From Lachnospiraceae bacterium (GTDB taxonomy: Bacteria > Bacillota > Clostridia > Lachnospirales > Lachnospiraceae): 64,000 nt of DNA. Positions within the stretch are counted from its first letter, which is position 1, and each line of letters opens with the position of its first letter. The position numbers and the translations under genes are program-made. Below, piece by piece: positions 1 through 10,180 of the stretch. A model generated the notes under the pieces. The model saw nothing but the letters and a program-made list of their open reading frames with translations, did no database searches and was not told the origin of the DNA. Location: contig JAEETA010000005.1 of assembly GCA_016286555.1 (NCBI GenBank), positions 1 through 64,000 of the forward strand. Direction: 5' to 3'.

Positions 1-1
1 G

Positions 2-895
2 GGTAAGGGAAATGCAGTGCTCTTCGCCAGAAGCGGAACGGCAGGATCTCAGAAATTCCCCGTGCACTGGGGCGGCGACTGCAGCGCGACCTACGCCTCC
101 ATGGCGGAGACGCTGCGTGCCGGGCTGTCCTTTGCCATGAGCGGATTTGCTTTCTGGTCCCATGACATCTCCGGTTTTGAGAGCACGGCGACCCCTGACC
201 TGTACAAGCGCTGGGTGCAGTTCGGCCTGTTCTCCACCCATTCCAGACTCCACGGTGCGGACACCTACCGCGTGCCCTGGATCTTCGACGAGGAATCCGT
301 GGATGTGGTACGTACCTTTGCCGAGCTGAAAAATACGCTGATGCCCTATCTCTACGGCACCGCCGTAAAGGCACATAACACCGGCGTTCCCATGATGCGG
401 CCCATGATCTTCGCCTTCCCCGATGATCCTGCCTGCAAGTACCTGGATATGCAGTACATGCTGGGAGAAAGCCTCCTGGTGGCGCCTGTCTTCAACGAGG
501 AGGGTCGCACCTCCTTCTATCTGCCCGAGGGACTCTGGAAGAACCTGCTTGACGGCGAGATCCTTTCCGGCGGCAGATGGTACGAGCGGACCTACGATTA
601 CTTCCACATGGCCGTATTTGTGAAGGGCGATACCGTCCTGCCCGTGGGAGGCAACAAAGATGTGCCTGATTATGACTATCTGGAAGATCTGACCCTGCAT
701 TACTATCTTCCTACGGAAGGAAAGCCCTGCCGCATTGAGATCCCCAATCTGGAGGGTGCCGTGGTGCTGGAGGTGGAGGCTTCCTGTCAGAACGGCAAGG
801 TACACCTGCAGATGAAGGGAGACCGGAAGCCCGACAAGCTTCGCTATGTGGTCCATCTCGAGGACGGAAGCGAAGAGAACGGCGAGCTCAGATAA
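2..895 (+). CDS. yicI: GH31 alpha-xylosidase, C-terminal part (5' end outside window)
   Basis: The reading frame is open from base 2, so the gene begins before the window; about 297 residues remain of a family usually near 770. It should release alpha-linked xylose from xyloglucan-type oligosaccharides. The stretch VHWGGDC followed by SMAETLRAGLSFAMSG and FWSHDISGFE matches the YicI/XylS group of GH31; the Asp of GGDC is the family acid/base, while the nucleophile Asp lies upstream and is not visible. The SRLHG and YRVPW segments and the C-terminal beta-domain follow in normal order. It ends just before a hairpin terminator shared with a convergent arabinofuranosidase, another hemicellulose enzyme. 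Confidence 0.92.
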   Translation, partial: GKGNAVLFARSGTAGSQKFPVHWGGDCSATYASMAETLRAGLSFAMSGFAFWSHDISGFESTATPDLYKRWVQFGLFSTHSRLHGADTYRVPWIFDEESVDVVRTFAELKNTLMPYLYGTAVKAHNTGVPMMRPMIFAFPDDPACKYLDMQYMLGESLLVAPVFNEEGRTSFYLPEGLWKNLLDGEILSGGRWYERTYDYFHMAVFVKGDTVLPVGGNKDVPDYDYLEDLTLHYYLPTEGKPCRIEIPNLEGAVVLEVEASCQNGKVHLQMKGDRKPDKLRYVVHLEDGSEENGELR

Positions 896-912
896 TAACA
901 GAGAAAACAAGA

Positions 913-946
913 AAGCCCCACCGTCCTGACGGACGGCGGGGCTTTT
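913..946. terminator. Bidirectional rho-independent terminator
   Basis: A GC-rich hairpin (AAGCCCC and CCGTCC paired with GGACGG and GGGGCTT) is followed by T residues on the plus strand and preceded by A residues, so it can stop transcription from both sides. It lies between two convergent glycosidase genes. Confidence 0.85.
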
Positions 947-970
947 CGATTGGCGTAACGAAAGAGTTTT

Positions 971-2521
<1,551 letters not shown>

Positions 2522-3421
2522 TTACGCTCTCGCAGTGATGATCCAGGGAGCGGGCTGGTTCTCAAATACGTTCTTGGAGGTCAGTTTGGAGACCGCGATC
2601 TGGATGACGGTCACATCCGTGAGGCCGTAACGAGCCAGGATGTCGGGCAGAGCGGCAGCCGTCTTGAAATCCAGGGTGTAGATGACAAAATCCATCTCGG
2701 GGTTCAGACCTGTCAGGAAGGAGAGTTCCTGCTCCAGGCTCGCGGAAGCCACCAGCATGGTGGTGTCCGGGATGGGCAGATTTTCAAAGGTGTCCTTTCC
2801 CACATGGTCGATGATGGTGACATTGTGGAGACCGAACTGGCCCACATTTTCCTCCATGGTCTCCCGGTCGCTTTCCTTGTACTCCACGGCGATGACGGTG
2901 CCTTCACCGCACATCATGGCGGATTCCACCGCGATGGACTCGCCGGAGATGACGCAGAGATTTTTGTGCTCGTCGATCTGCATCTTGGAGATCAGAACGG
3001 AACGGATCTCGGAGCCTACGTACTTTACGCTGCCGGAGGCGAATTTCTTGTTGTCCATGCCGAACTTGATGGTGCTGCGGGCATTGGGATTCAGGACGAT
3101 CATGCCGGCGGAGGCGTTGATGCCCCGGTCGATCATCTCGGAGACCTTGTTGCGCTTGATCTCACCCACGGGCTCGGAGCCTTCGTTGTAGATGACTTCG
3201 CAGTCCCCCAGGCCCACGTCCCACATTTTGTAGAAAATGTCCTTGTTGCCCGCCTCGGTAAAGACCAGAACGCATCTGTGGGCTTCCACCGTGGGGATCA
3301 GGTTCTTGTTCTTTCTGGTGATGTCCAGGATCTTGACATGCTCCAGATCAATGTCCGTGTTCTCCGAAAAATACTGCAGCCAGGAGAGAATATGGGTATT
3401 GGTAAAGAGTTTGCTTTCCAT
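2522..3421 (-). CDS. Degenerate CbiE/CbiT-like methyltransferase-fold protein
   Basis: 299 residues. Residues about 45-115 (CVLVFTEAGN, then GDCEVIYNEGSEP, then AGMIVLNPNA) resemble the C-terminal half of the precorrin-7 C5-methyltransferase CbiE. Residues about 118-280 resemble CbiT, a SAM-dependent precorrin methyltransferase and decarboxylase. The glycine-rich SAM loop expected in CbiT (DIGAGTGSxSIE) is replaced by VISGESIAVES, so SAM binding is doubtful. The N-terminal half of CbiE is missing. No other cobalamin gene is in the window. It sits 15 bp after porB and 33 bp before abfA in the same direction, so it is probably co-transcribed with the oxidoreductase. Function is unknown; fold assignment is from motif memory only. 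Confidence 0.7.
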   Translation of the reverse strand: MESKLFTNTHILSWLQYFSENTDIDLEHVKILDITRKNKNLIPTVEAHRCVLVFTEAGNKDIFYKMWDVGLGDCEVIYNEGSEPVGEIKRNKVSEMIDRGINASAGMIVLNPNARSTIKFGMDNKKFASGSVKYVGSEIRSVLISKMQIDEHKNLCVISGESIAVESAMMCGEGTVIAVEYKESDRETMEENVGQFGLHNVTIIDHVGKDTFENLPIPDTTMLVASASLEQELSFLTGLNPEMDFVIYTLDFKTAAALPDILARYGLTDVTVIQIAVSKLTSKNVFENQPAPWIITARA

Positions 3422-3436
3422 AGGATACCTCCGCGA

Positions 3437-4372
3437 TTATCTGCACTTATTCAGCAGTTCTTCCCATTTCTGATCGACATACGCCTGAGCGGCCTCGATG
3501 GTCCACTCGTTTCCGGGCTTGAAGCAGTGCTTGAAACGTCCCTGTTTGGACATGAACTCCTCCACGGGGAGCTTCTTTTTGGGCTCATAGGTCAGGCGAT
3601 ACTCGCCGTTCACCACTTCGTAGAGAGGCCAGATACAGGTATCGATGGCAGCCTTGCAGATGTCGATGAGCTCGTCTGCGGGATACTGCCAGCCTCTGGG
3701 GCAGGGGGTCAGCACGTTGACAAAGGTGGGACCTTCCGTGTAGATGGCACGGTGTGCCTTCTCGTGGAAATCCTTCATGGTGCCGAAGAGGGTGGTCTGA
3801 GCCACATAGGGGGAACCGTGAGCCACCATGATCTGGGTCAGGTCCTTCTGTACCTGCTTTTTTCCTACGGACTCGGACCCGGAAGGGGTGGTGGTGGCGG
3901 AAGCAAAGCGGGGAGTAGCAGAGGAACGCTGGGTTCCGGTGTTCATGTAAGCGTTGTTGTCATAACAGAAATAGGTGAAATCGTGTCCTCTCTCGAAAGC
4001 GCCGGAGAGGGACTGGAAGCCGATGTCATAGGTACCGCCGTCACCGCCGATGGCGAGGATCTTGGTGTGCTTATCCTCGGGGATGCGGCCTCTGCGCTGC
4101 ATCGCGCGGTATGCGGCTTCCACGCCGGAAGCGGTGGCGGATGCATTTTCGAAAGCGGTGTGGATGTAGGAATCCTCCCACGCGGTGTAGGGATACTGGA
4201 AGGACGAAACCTCCAGACATCCGGTTGCATTACAGATGACAGCCTTGTCATCCGGATCGACGGCGCGCATCATGGCCCGGCAGACAATGCCGGCGCCGCA
4301 GCCGGCACAGAGTCTGTGGCCGGAGTGGAAGCGCTCCTCCTTATTCATTTCTTCTTTCAGATTGTAAGCCAT
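3437..4372 (-). CDS. porB: 2-oxoacid:ferredoxin oxidoreductase, beta (TPP-binding) subunit
   Basis: 311 residues starting at the ATG at 4372 (MAYNLKEEM), which has GGAGG seven bases upstream; a longer in-frame reading to 4501 overlaps porA and lacks a site. The subunit binds thiamine diphosphate and a 4Fe-4S cluster and takes part in decarboxylation of pyruvate or a related 2-oxoacid to acyl-CoA. LCAGCGAGI near residue 22 gives two cluster cysteines, ATGC near 50 another, and GGDGGTYDIGFQ followed by CYDNNAYMNTG is the TPP/Mg motif (GDG and N). It is third from the end of a tight porG-D-A-B run. Substrate preference (pyruvate or branched-chain oxoacid) cannot be read from the sequence. Confidence 0.93.
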   Translation of the reverse strand: MAYNLKEEMNKEERFHSGHRLCAGCGAGIVCRAMMRAVDPDDKAVICNATGCLEVSSFQYPYTAWEDSYIHTAFENASATASGVEAAYRAMQRRGRIPEDKHTKILAIGGDGGTYDIGFQSLSGAFERGHDFTYFCYDNNAYMNTGTQRSSATPRFASATTTPSGSESVGKKQVQKDLTQIMVAHGSPYVAQTTLFGTMKDFHEKAHRAIYTEGPTFVNVLTPCPRGWQYPADELIDICKAAIDTCIWPLYEVVNGEYRLTYEPKKKLPVEEFMSKQGRFKHCFKPGNEWTIEAAQAYVDQKWEELLNKCR

Positions 4373-4391
4373 TGTATCCTCCGTGAAGGGA

Positions 4392-5576
4392 TCAGCGCTC
4401 GCGCTGTCCCATGTGTGTATAGACAGGACCCAGTTCGCCGCCGGCGGCAATGCCTGCCAGGCGATCGTATACGCTGCGGGCAGCTTCAACGGTAAAGTCA
4501 CGACCGCCCAGTCCGTAGACGATGTCGATCATTCTGGGGTGATGTTCCAGGTTCAGGCACGCGCCTGCGGTTTCCGCAAAAAGCGGTCCGCCCATGGCGG
4601 AGAAGCCTTCACTCTTGTCCATGATGGCAACGGCCTTGCAGTTCTGCAGTACGGCTGCCAGTTCCTCCCCGGGGAAGGGACGGAACACACGGAGCTTCAC
4701 GAGACCGGCCTTCACGCCTTCGGAACGCAGCTGGTCCACGCAGGCCTTGGCGGTTCCTGCGGAGGAACCCATGATGACCATGGCAATCTCTGCGTCTTCC
4801 ATGCGGTAGGACTCGAAGAAGCCGTAGGATCTGCCGAAGGTTTTTTCAAAGTCGGCAGCCACTTCCAGGATCACGGATTTGGCATTTTTCATGGCCTCGG
4901 CCTGTGCGACCCGGGCTTCCATATAGTACCCGGAGACACCGTAAGGGCCTACGGCCAGAGGATTTTCCTCTTTCAGAAGGTAGTGCTCGGGGCGATACTC
5001 ACCCACGAAGGCCTTTACCTTCTCGTCCTCTTCCAGCTCGATGTTTTCGATGGCGTGGGAGGTGATGAAACCGTCCTCACAGACCATGAGGGGCAGACGG
5101 ACGCTGGGGTGTTCCGCAATCCGGTGCGCCATCAGGTAGTTGTCGTAAACTTCCTGGTTGTTCTCGGCATAGAGCTGGATGAATCCGGAATCTCTCGCAG
5201 CGAGAGAGTCGGAGTAATCGTGGTTGATGTTGATGGGGCCCGTCAGAGCGCGGCACGCTACAGCCAGAACCACGGGGAGTCTTAAGGATCCTGCCACATA
5301 GAGGACCTCATTCATGTAGGAGAGACCTGCGGAAGATGTGGCGGTAATGGCTCTTGCGCCTGCGGCCTCGGCACCCAGGCAGGCGGAGAGGGAGGAGTGC
5401 TCGCTCTCAACGCAGATGAACTCGGTGTCGACCTTTCCGTCGGCTACATACTGTGCAAAATACTGCGGGATCTCCGTGGAAGGTGTGATGGGAAACATTG
5501 CAAACACATCCGGGTTGATCTGCCGCATGGCGGTGGCAATGGCTTCATTGCCGGACATTCTTTCTCTGATACTCAT
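4392..5576 (-). CDS. porA: 2-oxoacid:ferredoxin oxidoreductase, alpha subunit
   Basis: 394 residues, normal for PorA. The N-terminal pyrimidine-binding domain shows MSGNEAIATAMRQINPDVFAMFPITPSTEI, then VESEHSSLSACLGAEAAGARAITATSSAG, which are PorA/VorA signatures; the C-terminal transketolase-like domain II ends near LGGRDFTVE. It forms the heterotetramer with PorB, PorD and PorG in the cytoplasm and passes electrons to ferredoxin. It starts 3 bp after porD and ends 19 bp before porB, consistent with translational coupling. Most clostridia also rely on a single-chain PFOR, so this four-subunit enzyme could serve a different 2-oxoacid. Confidence 0.94.
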   Translation of the reverse strand: MSIRERMSGNEAIATAMRQINPDVFAMFPITPSTEIPQYFAQYVADGKVDTEFICVESEHSSLSACLGAEAAGARAITATSSAGLSYMNEVLYVAGSLRLPVVLAVACRALTGPININHDYSDSLAARDSGFIQLYAENNQEVYDNYLMAHRIAEHPSVRLPLMVCEDGFITSHAIENIELEEDEKVKAFVGEYRPEHYLLKEENPLAVGPYGVSGYYMEARVAQAEAMKNAKSVILEVAADFEKTFGRSYGFFESYRMEDAEIAMVIMGSSAGTAKACVDQLRSEGVKAGLVKLRVFRPFPGEELAAVLQNCKAVAIMDKSEGFSAMGGPLFAETAGACLNLEHHPRMIDIVYGLGGRDFTVEAARSVYDRLAGIAAGGELGPVYTHMGQRER

Positions 5577-5579
5577 TCG

Positions 5580-5879
5580 TTACGACTCCTTCCATGCAAT
5601 GGCGTTGAAGGGGCAGGCCTTGATGCAGATGCCGCATCCCTTGCAATGCTCGTAGTCAAATTCTCCCCGTCTGCCTTCCTTTACGGGGATGGAGGAATCG
5701 GGACAGAAAGGAGCGCACAGAAGGCACTGCTTGCATTTTTCCTCGATCCATTCGGGAGTGCGAACTCTCCATTCGCCGGTCTTGGTCAGGCGGCTGGTGC
5801 CGGGCTCGTAGATCTCGCAGCCCGTGGTCAGATCCTGCCATGCGATCTTTTCATTGATCTGTTCTGCTTTGGTAATCAT
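5580..5879 (-). CDS. porD: 2-oxoacid:ferredoxin oxidoreductase, delta (ferredoxin-like) subunit
   Basis: 99 residues with two 4Fe-4S motifs: CKQCLLCAPFCP near residue 40 and CKGCGICIKACP near 80. The middle segment PDSSIPVKEGRRGEFDYEHC is typical of PorD. It carries electrons from the catalytic subunits to ferredoxin. Its start overlaps the end of porG by 4 bp and its stop lies 3 bp from porA, so it is part of one transcript. Confidence 0.94.
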   Translation of the reverse strand: MITKAEQINEKIAWQDLTTGCEIYEPGTSRLTKTGEWRVRTPEWIEEKCKQCLLCAPFCPDSSIPVKEGRRGEFDYEHCKGCGICIKACPFNAIAWKES

Positions 5880-6445
5880 GCTTCCTTCACCTCATCCATC
5901 GCGATCCGCAGGCACTTAAGGTTTCCCTCGATGACCTGAGGCTTTCTGGCGAATTTATGGCGGTAGGACTCTTCCATCTCGGAGAGGAAGGTCTCCCGTT
6001 CGATCATGTTGCTGACAGCCACCACTGCAGCCAGCATGGGGGTGTTGGGGAAATAGGCTCCCAGACAGTCCATGGAAATGCTGCGTGCATCAATGGAGCA
6101 GACCCGTCCCTTGTAGCCGTTTAAGAGAGGCCGCAGTGCGGCGGGATCCTTGGCGGAATTGACAATGACGGCACCGTTCTCCTTCAGGCCTGCGGTGACA
6201 TCCACGCTTTCCAGCAGGGTTTCGTCCACAACCACCACATAGTCCGGATCGTAAATATTGGAATGGATGGGGCAACGCTCATCCGAGATCCGGTTGTAGG
6301 CGGTAATGGGAGCACCGGAGCGCTCCGGACCGTATTCCGGGAAGGACTGGACGTACTTTCCCGTCATAAAGGCTGCATCCGCCAGCAGCTGACTGGCGGT
6401 TTTGGCACCCTGGCCGCCACGGCCGTGCCATCTTACTTCGATCAT
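5876..6445 (-). CDS. porG: 2-oxoacid:ferredoxin oxidoreductase, gamma subunit
   Basis: 189 residues. The N-terminus IEVRWHGRGGQGAKTASQLLADAA and the following SFPEYGPERSGAPITAYNRIS are clear signatures of the gamma subunit, which contributes to CoA binding and acyl transfer. The start has AGGAGGAG about seven bases upstream. It is the first of the four por genes, 27 bp after the SDR epimerase gene in the same direction, so the por genes may not have their own strong promoter. Confidence 0.93.
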   Translation of the reverse strand: MIEVRWHGRGGQGAKTASQLLADAAFMTGKYVQSFPEYGPERSGAPITAYNRISDERCPIHSNIYDPDYVVVVDETLLESVDVTAGLKENGAVIVNSAKDPAALRPLLNGYKGRVCSIDARSISMDCLGAYFPNTPMLAAVVAVSNMIERETFLSEMEESYRHKFARKPQVIEGNLKCLRIAMDEVKEA

Positions 6446-6472
6446 CTTTATCTCCTCCTGATTCTAACTGCC

Positions 6473-7504
6473 TTATTTCAGGCTTTCTTTTGCTTTTTCC
6501 AGGGCGGCGATGACGCTGTCGCTGAAAGCGTCAAACTCCGGATCCTCTCTGCAGCATTCCTCCTTATGAGAAAGAATATAATCCACTGCGATCCGGGCCC
6601 CCTGACTGAAGGGCACGTGAGTTCCCATGTCGGGAACGATGCTCTTGAGCTTTGTGTTGTCAAATACCACGGAGACAGCCTTGTCGCCGATGAGACCTCC
6701 CTCGAAATCGTAGCCGTATTTTTCGTCGGCCACGGCTGCCAGGAAGTCCGAAGGCACGTAGTAGGGCTTGTAAGGAACCCCCAGGGCCTGCGCCACGGTC
6801 TCCATGATCTGGTTCCAGGTCAGGACCTCGTCACCGGTGATCTGGAATGCCTCGCCGATGGCGTGAGGATTGCCCATGAGCCCCGTAAAGCCGATGGCAA
6901 AATCCGCGTTGAAGGTCACGTGCCAGAGTGAGGTGCCGTCACCGCAGACGATGACGGGCTTGCCTTCCAGCATGCGCTTGATCACCTGATAACTGCCGCC
7001 CTTGCCGTGGACTGCCACGGGAATGCTGCGCTCGTCGTAGGTGTGGCTGGGCCGCACGATGGTCACGGGGAAGCCTTCTTCACGGTATTTTTTCATGAGG
7101 AATTCCTCGCAGGCGATCTTGTTCCGGGAATATTCCCAGTGCGGGTTGGCCATGGTGGTGCCTTCCGTGATCCGATAGTTCCGGGAAGGTTTGTGGTATG
7201 CGGATGCGGAGCTGATGTAGATATACTGTGCGGTTTTGCCGGCAAAGAGCCTGTAATCCCGCTCCACCTGCTCCGGTACGAAGCCGATGAATTCGCAGAC
7301 CGTGTCAAAGGTCATTTCCCCGATGGCCTTCAAAACGGCAGCTTCGTCGTTAATGTCCGCAGCGATAGTGTGAACATTCTCCGGCAGCACGCTGCTGCGG
7401 TTGCCTCTGTTCAGCACATAGACCTCCCACTGCGGAAGCCCGGCCAGACGTTTGACGATGGCCGTACTGATGGTGCCTGTTCCCCCAATGAACAAAGCTT
7501 TCAT
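6473..7504 (-). CDS. NAD-dependent epimerase/dehydratase (extended SDR)
   Basis: 343 residues. The Rossmann motif is MKALFIGGTGTISTAIVKRLA at the N-terminus, an extended-SDR GGTGxI variant. The usual active-site Tyr region is in YISSASAYHKPSRNYRITEGT, with the following YSRNKIACEEFL giving a YxxxK-like pair (Y..NK). The sequence resembles the CSP41/sugar-nucleotide epimerase-like group, but the substrate is unknown. It lies 21 bp after the hybrid kinase gene and 27 bp before porG, all on the minus strand. It could act on a sugar nucleotide or simply be a redox enzyme carried in the cluster. Confidence 0.82.
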   Translation of the reverse strand: MKALFIGGTGTISTAIVKRLAGLPQWEVYVLNRGNRSSVLPENVHTIAADINDEAAVLKAIGEMTFDTVCEFIGFVPEQVERDYRLFAGKTAQYIYISSASAYHKPSRNYRITEGTTMANPHWEYSRNKIACEEFLMKKYREEGFPVTIVRPSHTYDERSIPVAVHGKGGSYQVIKRMLEGKPVIVCGDGTSLWHVTFNADFAIGFTGLMGNPHAIGEAFQITGDEVLTWNQIMETVAQALGVPYKPYYVPSDFLAAVADEKYGYDFEGGLIGDKAVSVVFDNTKLKSIVPDMGTHVPFSQGARIAVDYILSHKEECCREDPEFDAFSDSVIAALEKAKESLK

Positions 7505-7525
7505 GTAATTGTACCCCCTTTTGTT

Positions 7526-9913
7526 TCAGTGCAGATTTGCGTTGATCTTGGTGATGAGATCCTCCTTTAAGAATGGTTTCGGAACATGGGCGTTCATGCC
7601 CGCGTCCAGGGCATCCTGAATATCGGATGCAAATGCGTTTGCCGTCATGGCCAGGATTGGGATGCTGCGCAGTGCGGGATCCTCCAGCGCACGGATCCTG
7701 CGGGTGGCCTCCAGGCCGCTCATCACGGGCATGGAAACATCCATCAGGATCAGATCGATCTCGCCGGGAGCGGATCTTTTCACCAGCTCGATGGCATCGA
7801 TACCGCTGCTTGTCTGGCGGACGGTAAATCCGAATTTGGTGAGGGTATGCTCGGCAAGCTTCAGGTTCATGGGGGTGTCGTCCACCACCAGAATGGTCCT
7901 GCCGTCATACCGCCTGTTCATGGCGTCTGCAGCGGCGCCTTTTTCCTGCTTGGAAGCTTCCGCAGCGGCGTCACAGGGCTCCAGAGGGAGCGTTACGGTA
8001 AACTCGCTTCCCTTGCCGGGAGCTGTCTCCAGACTGACGGTTCCCTGCATGAGGTTCACGATGTTTTTCACAATGGACATGCCCAGGCCCGTTCCCTGGG
8101 TCTCATGGACAGCCTTCACTTCCTCACGGGTGAAGGAATCCCAGATCTGCTCGCTGAACTCTTTGGACATACCGATGCCGGTGTCCTTGACCCGGATCTC
8201 GTAGGTGAGCCTGTCTCCGGCGCTCAGCAGCTTTCCCTTCAGGGAGACGGTGCCGCCGTCGGGAGTGAATTTGTAGGCGTTGGACAGGAGATTCAGGAGG
8301 ATCTGACGGAAGCGCAGCTTGTCGCAGTATATCGTGTCATCTCCCAAAGCTTCAAGATCCGTCTCGAAGCGGAGTTTTTTCTCCTCCATTTTGTCCCGGA
8401 TCATATCGGCGCAGTCATTGCACAGATCCCGGACTTTGGAGGGTTCCTTCGACAGCTCCATCTTGCCGCTCTCGATGCGGCTCATGTCCAGAATGTCGTT
8501 GATGAGGCTAAGCAAATGGTCGCCTGCGGTAATGATCTTGTCCAGGTATTCCGCCACCCGCTCTTTATTGTCGATATCCTCCAGGGCCAGCTTGGAAAAA
8601 CCTGTGATGGCGCCCATGGGAGTGCGGATGTCGTGGGACATGTTGGAGAAAAAGACGGTTTTGGCTGCGTTGGCTTTGGTGGCTTCTTCCACTGCCTTCT
8701 GCAGCATGACTTGCCGTTCCTCCAGCTCGGCTTTCTGTCTGGCGATGAGGCGGTCTGCGTCCATTTTCTGGGAGCGCAGGTCGTCGATGACGGACACGGT
8801 GATGAGGACTCTGGTGACCTGACGGTCATTGTCCCGCTCCACCACATGGTAGTCCACCCGGATCCAGCGGCCGGTGTCTGCATCCCTGTAGATGTATTCC
8901 CGCTTGTCCGCGTCTGCAAAAAGCTTGGTGCGCAGGTAGGGGATCTCCCGCAGGCGCTCTGCATCCGTTCTGTGCTCCTTCACGAGCCGGGGAACGATGA
9001 TCTCCGCCAGGTCGTGATAAGTGCTGCCCTCCGGGAGCCGGAGCACGGAATCCTGCTTGGTGATCTTCAGGGAGTCCTTGACGAAATCTTGAAGATAAAT
9101 GCAATCGAATTCTTCTGCCAGGGAAGCGATGATCTGATTGTCCAGCCGGATCCGTCCCAGCTCCGTTTCGGAGATCAGAGTGGCGGAGCCGAAGGCCTTC
9201 ACCGGATTCCCGGCCTCATCAAACTCGGTGGTATAGCGGACACGGAAGGGAACGCGGCCCACGGTCAGGGGGATGTCCGCCTCGATCTCCGGGATGCCGT
9301 TATCGATCTGCTGCATCATATCCCGGTACATATCCGCGTAATCCGGCGGGAAAATGCCCATGTCAATGGCAGGCTCCGGATAGTTGCGCACCAGCGCCGG
9401 CAGGCCCAGATCCCGCATACAGCGGTAACAGGGGCGCATTTCCTTGGTGGCGATGGTGTATTCCCAGTTGTAGATATTGATCTGTTCGCTGGCCATCTTA
9501 TACCGGCGCTCGGCGTCGGTCAGCATGTCCAGATGACGGCGGTCCGGGGTGATGTTCCGGATGCCTTCAAAGATCAGCGCGTGGTCTTCCGCCTTCTCCA
9601 GGAGGATGAGGCGGACCCGCAGGCAGATCTTGTCCACGCCGCAGCAGTTGGACATGAGAGAGGCCCAGATCTCACATTCGCTCTCTTCTCCGGAGGAAAC
9701 GCATTTTTTCACGGCGCCCAGATAGACTTCCAGGTTGATCTCGTCCAGCGTGGACAGCGGATCGGCGTCGATATATTCCTTCTCGTCGATGTTCATGCCC
9801 ATTTCCGGCAGAAAGTGACTGTTGATGTCCAGAGTGCGGACTTTTCCGCCTTCATAGGAAAAAACTTTCGCGGGACCTGAGAATTTGCTGTGTAAGATGT
9901 CGTCGTACCGCAT
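7526..9913 (-). CDS. Hybrid sensor histidine kinase with receiver domain
   Basis: 795 residues, no obvious transmembrane segments, so a cytoplasmic sensor. Residues 1-390 hold PAS-like sensory regions. A coiled-coil stretch (KAELEERQVMLQKAVEEATKA) leads to the HisKA domain with SNMSHDIRTPM (His about 427). The ATPase domain follows: NLLSNAYKFTP (N box), KDTGIGM (G1) and GTGLGMSIV (G2). The C-terminal receiver (about 675-795) has ILVVDDTPMNLK, phospho-acceptor Asp in LILMDVSMP and Lys in HVPKPF. No partner regulator is adjacent; the orphan Hpt proteins near 18-20 kb are possible downstream partners, which is inference. An AAAGGAG site lies before the ATG. Confidence 0.93.
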   Translation of the reverse strand: MRYDDILHSKFSGPAKVFSYEGGKVRTLDINSHFLPEMGMNIDEKEYIDADPLSTLDEINLEVYLGAVKKCVSSGEESECEIWASLMSNCCGVDKICLRVRLILLEKAEDHALIFEGIRNITPDRRHLDMLTDAERRYKMASEQINIYNWEYTIATKEMRPCYRCMRDLGLPALVRNYPEPAIDMGIFPPDYADMYRDMMQQIDNGIPEIEADIPLTVGRVPFRVRYTTEFDEAGNPVKAFGSATLISETELGRIRLDNQIIASLAEEFDCIYLQDFVKDSLKITKQDSVLRLPEGSTYHDLAEIIVPRLVKEHRTDAERLREIPYLRTKLFADADKREYIYRDADTGRWIRVDYHVVERDNDRQVTRVLITVSVIDDLRSQKMDADRLIARQKAELEERQVMLQKAVEEATKANAAKTVFFSNMSHDIRTPMGAITGFSKLALEDIDNKERVAEYLDKIITAGDHLLSLINDILDMSRIESGKMELSKEPSKVRDLCNDCADMIRDKMEEKKLRFETDLEALGDDTIYCDKLRFRQILLNLLSNAYKFTPDGGTVSLKGKLLSAGDRLTYEIRVKDTGIGMSKEFSEQIWDSFTREEVKAVHETQGTGLGMSIVKNIVNLMQGTVSLETAPGKGSEFTVTLPLEPCDAAAEASKQEKGAAADAMNRRYDGRTILVVDDTPMNLKLAEHTLTKFGFTVRQTSSGIDAIELVKRSAPGEIDLILMDVSMPVMSGLEATRRIRALEDPALRSIPILAMTANAFASDIQDALDAGMNAHVPKPFLKEDLITKINANLH

Positions 9914-10099
9914 TTTGCGCTCCTTTCATGCCGGCAGATATTGAAAGCAGTATAGCAGGAAAAATCTTGTAATTCTAATCAAATCTGACCAAAATGAATA
10001 AAAATGCACATACACAATTATGTTACCAAATATTGAAAAAAAATACGATAGAAAACCGTAGAAATATAAGAGAAATTCGGGATTTTCGAAAGCAACCCG

Positions 10100-10163
10100 G
10101 AAAAAAGAACCCCGCAGCTGCTCCTGCGCCCGTCGGAAGGCGGGAAGAAGACGACTGCGGGGG
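10100..10163 (-). terminator. Terminator downstream of the Na/Pi cotransporter gene
   Basis: Read on the minus strand, CCCCGCAG pairs with CTGCGGGG around an inner hairpin (CCCGCC with a GGCG-like return), followed by GTTCTTTTTTCC. It sits 17 bp after the stop codon of the transporter gene. Confidence 0.7.
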
Positions 10164-10180
10164 GATTGATTGAGGATGGA

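Noticed and set aside
7586-9880. A 764-residue plus-strand reading frame over the hybrid kinase
   Set aside because: Antisense shadow; the minus-strand kinase has all catalytic motifs.
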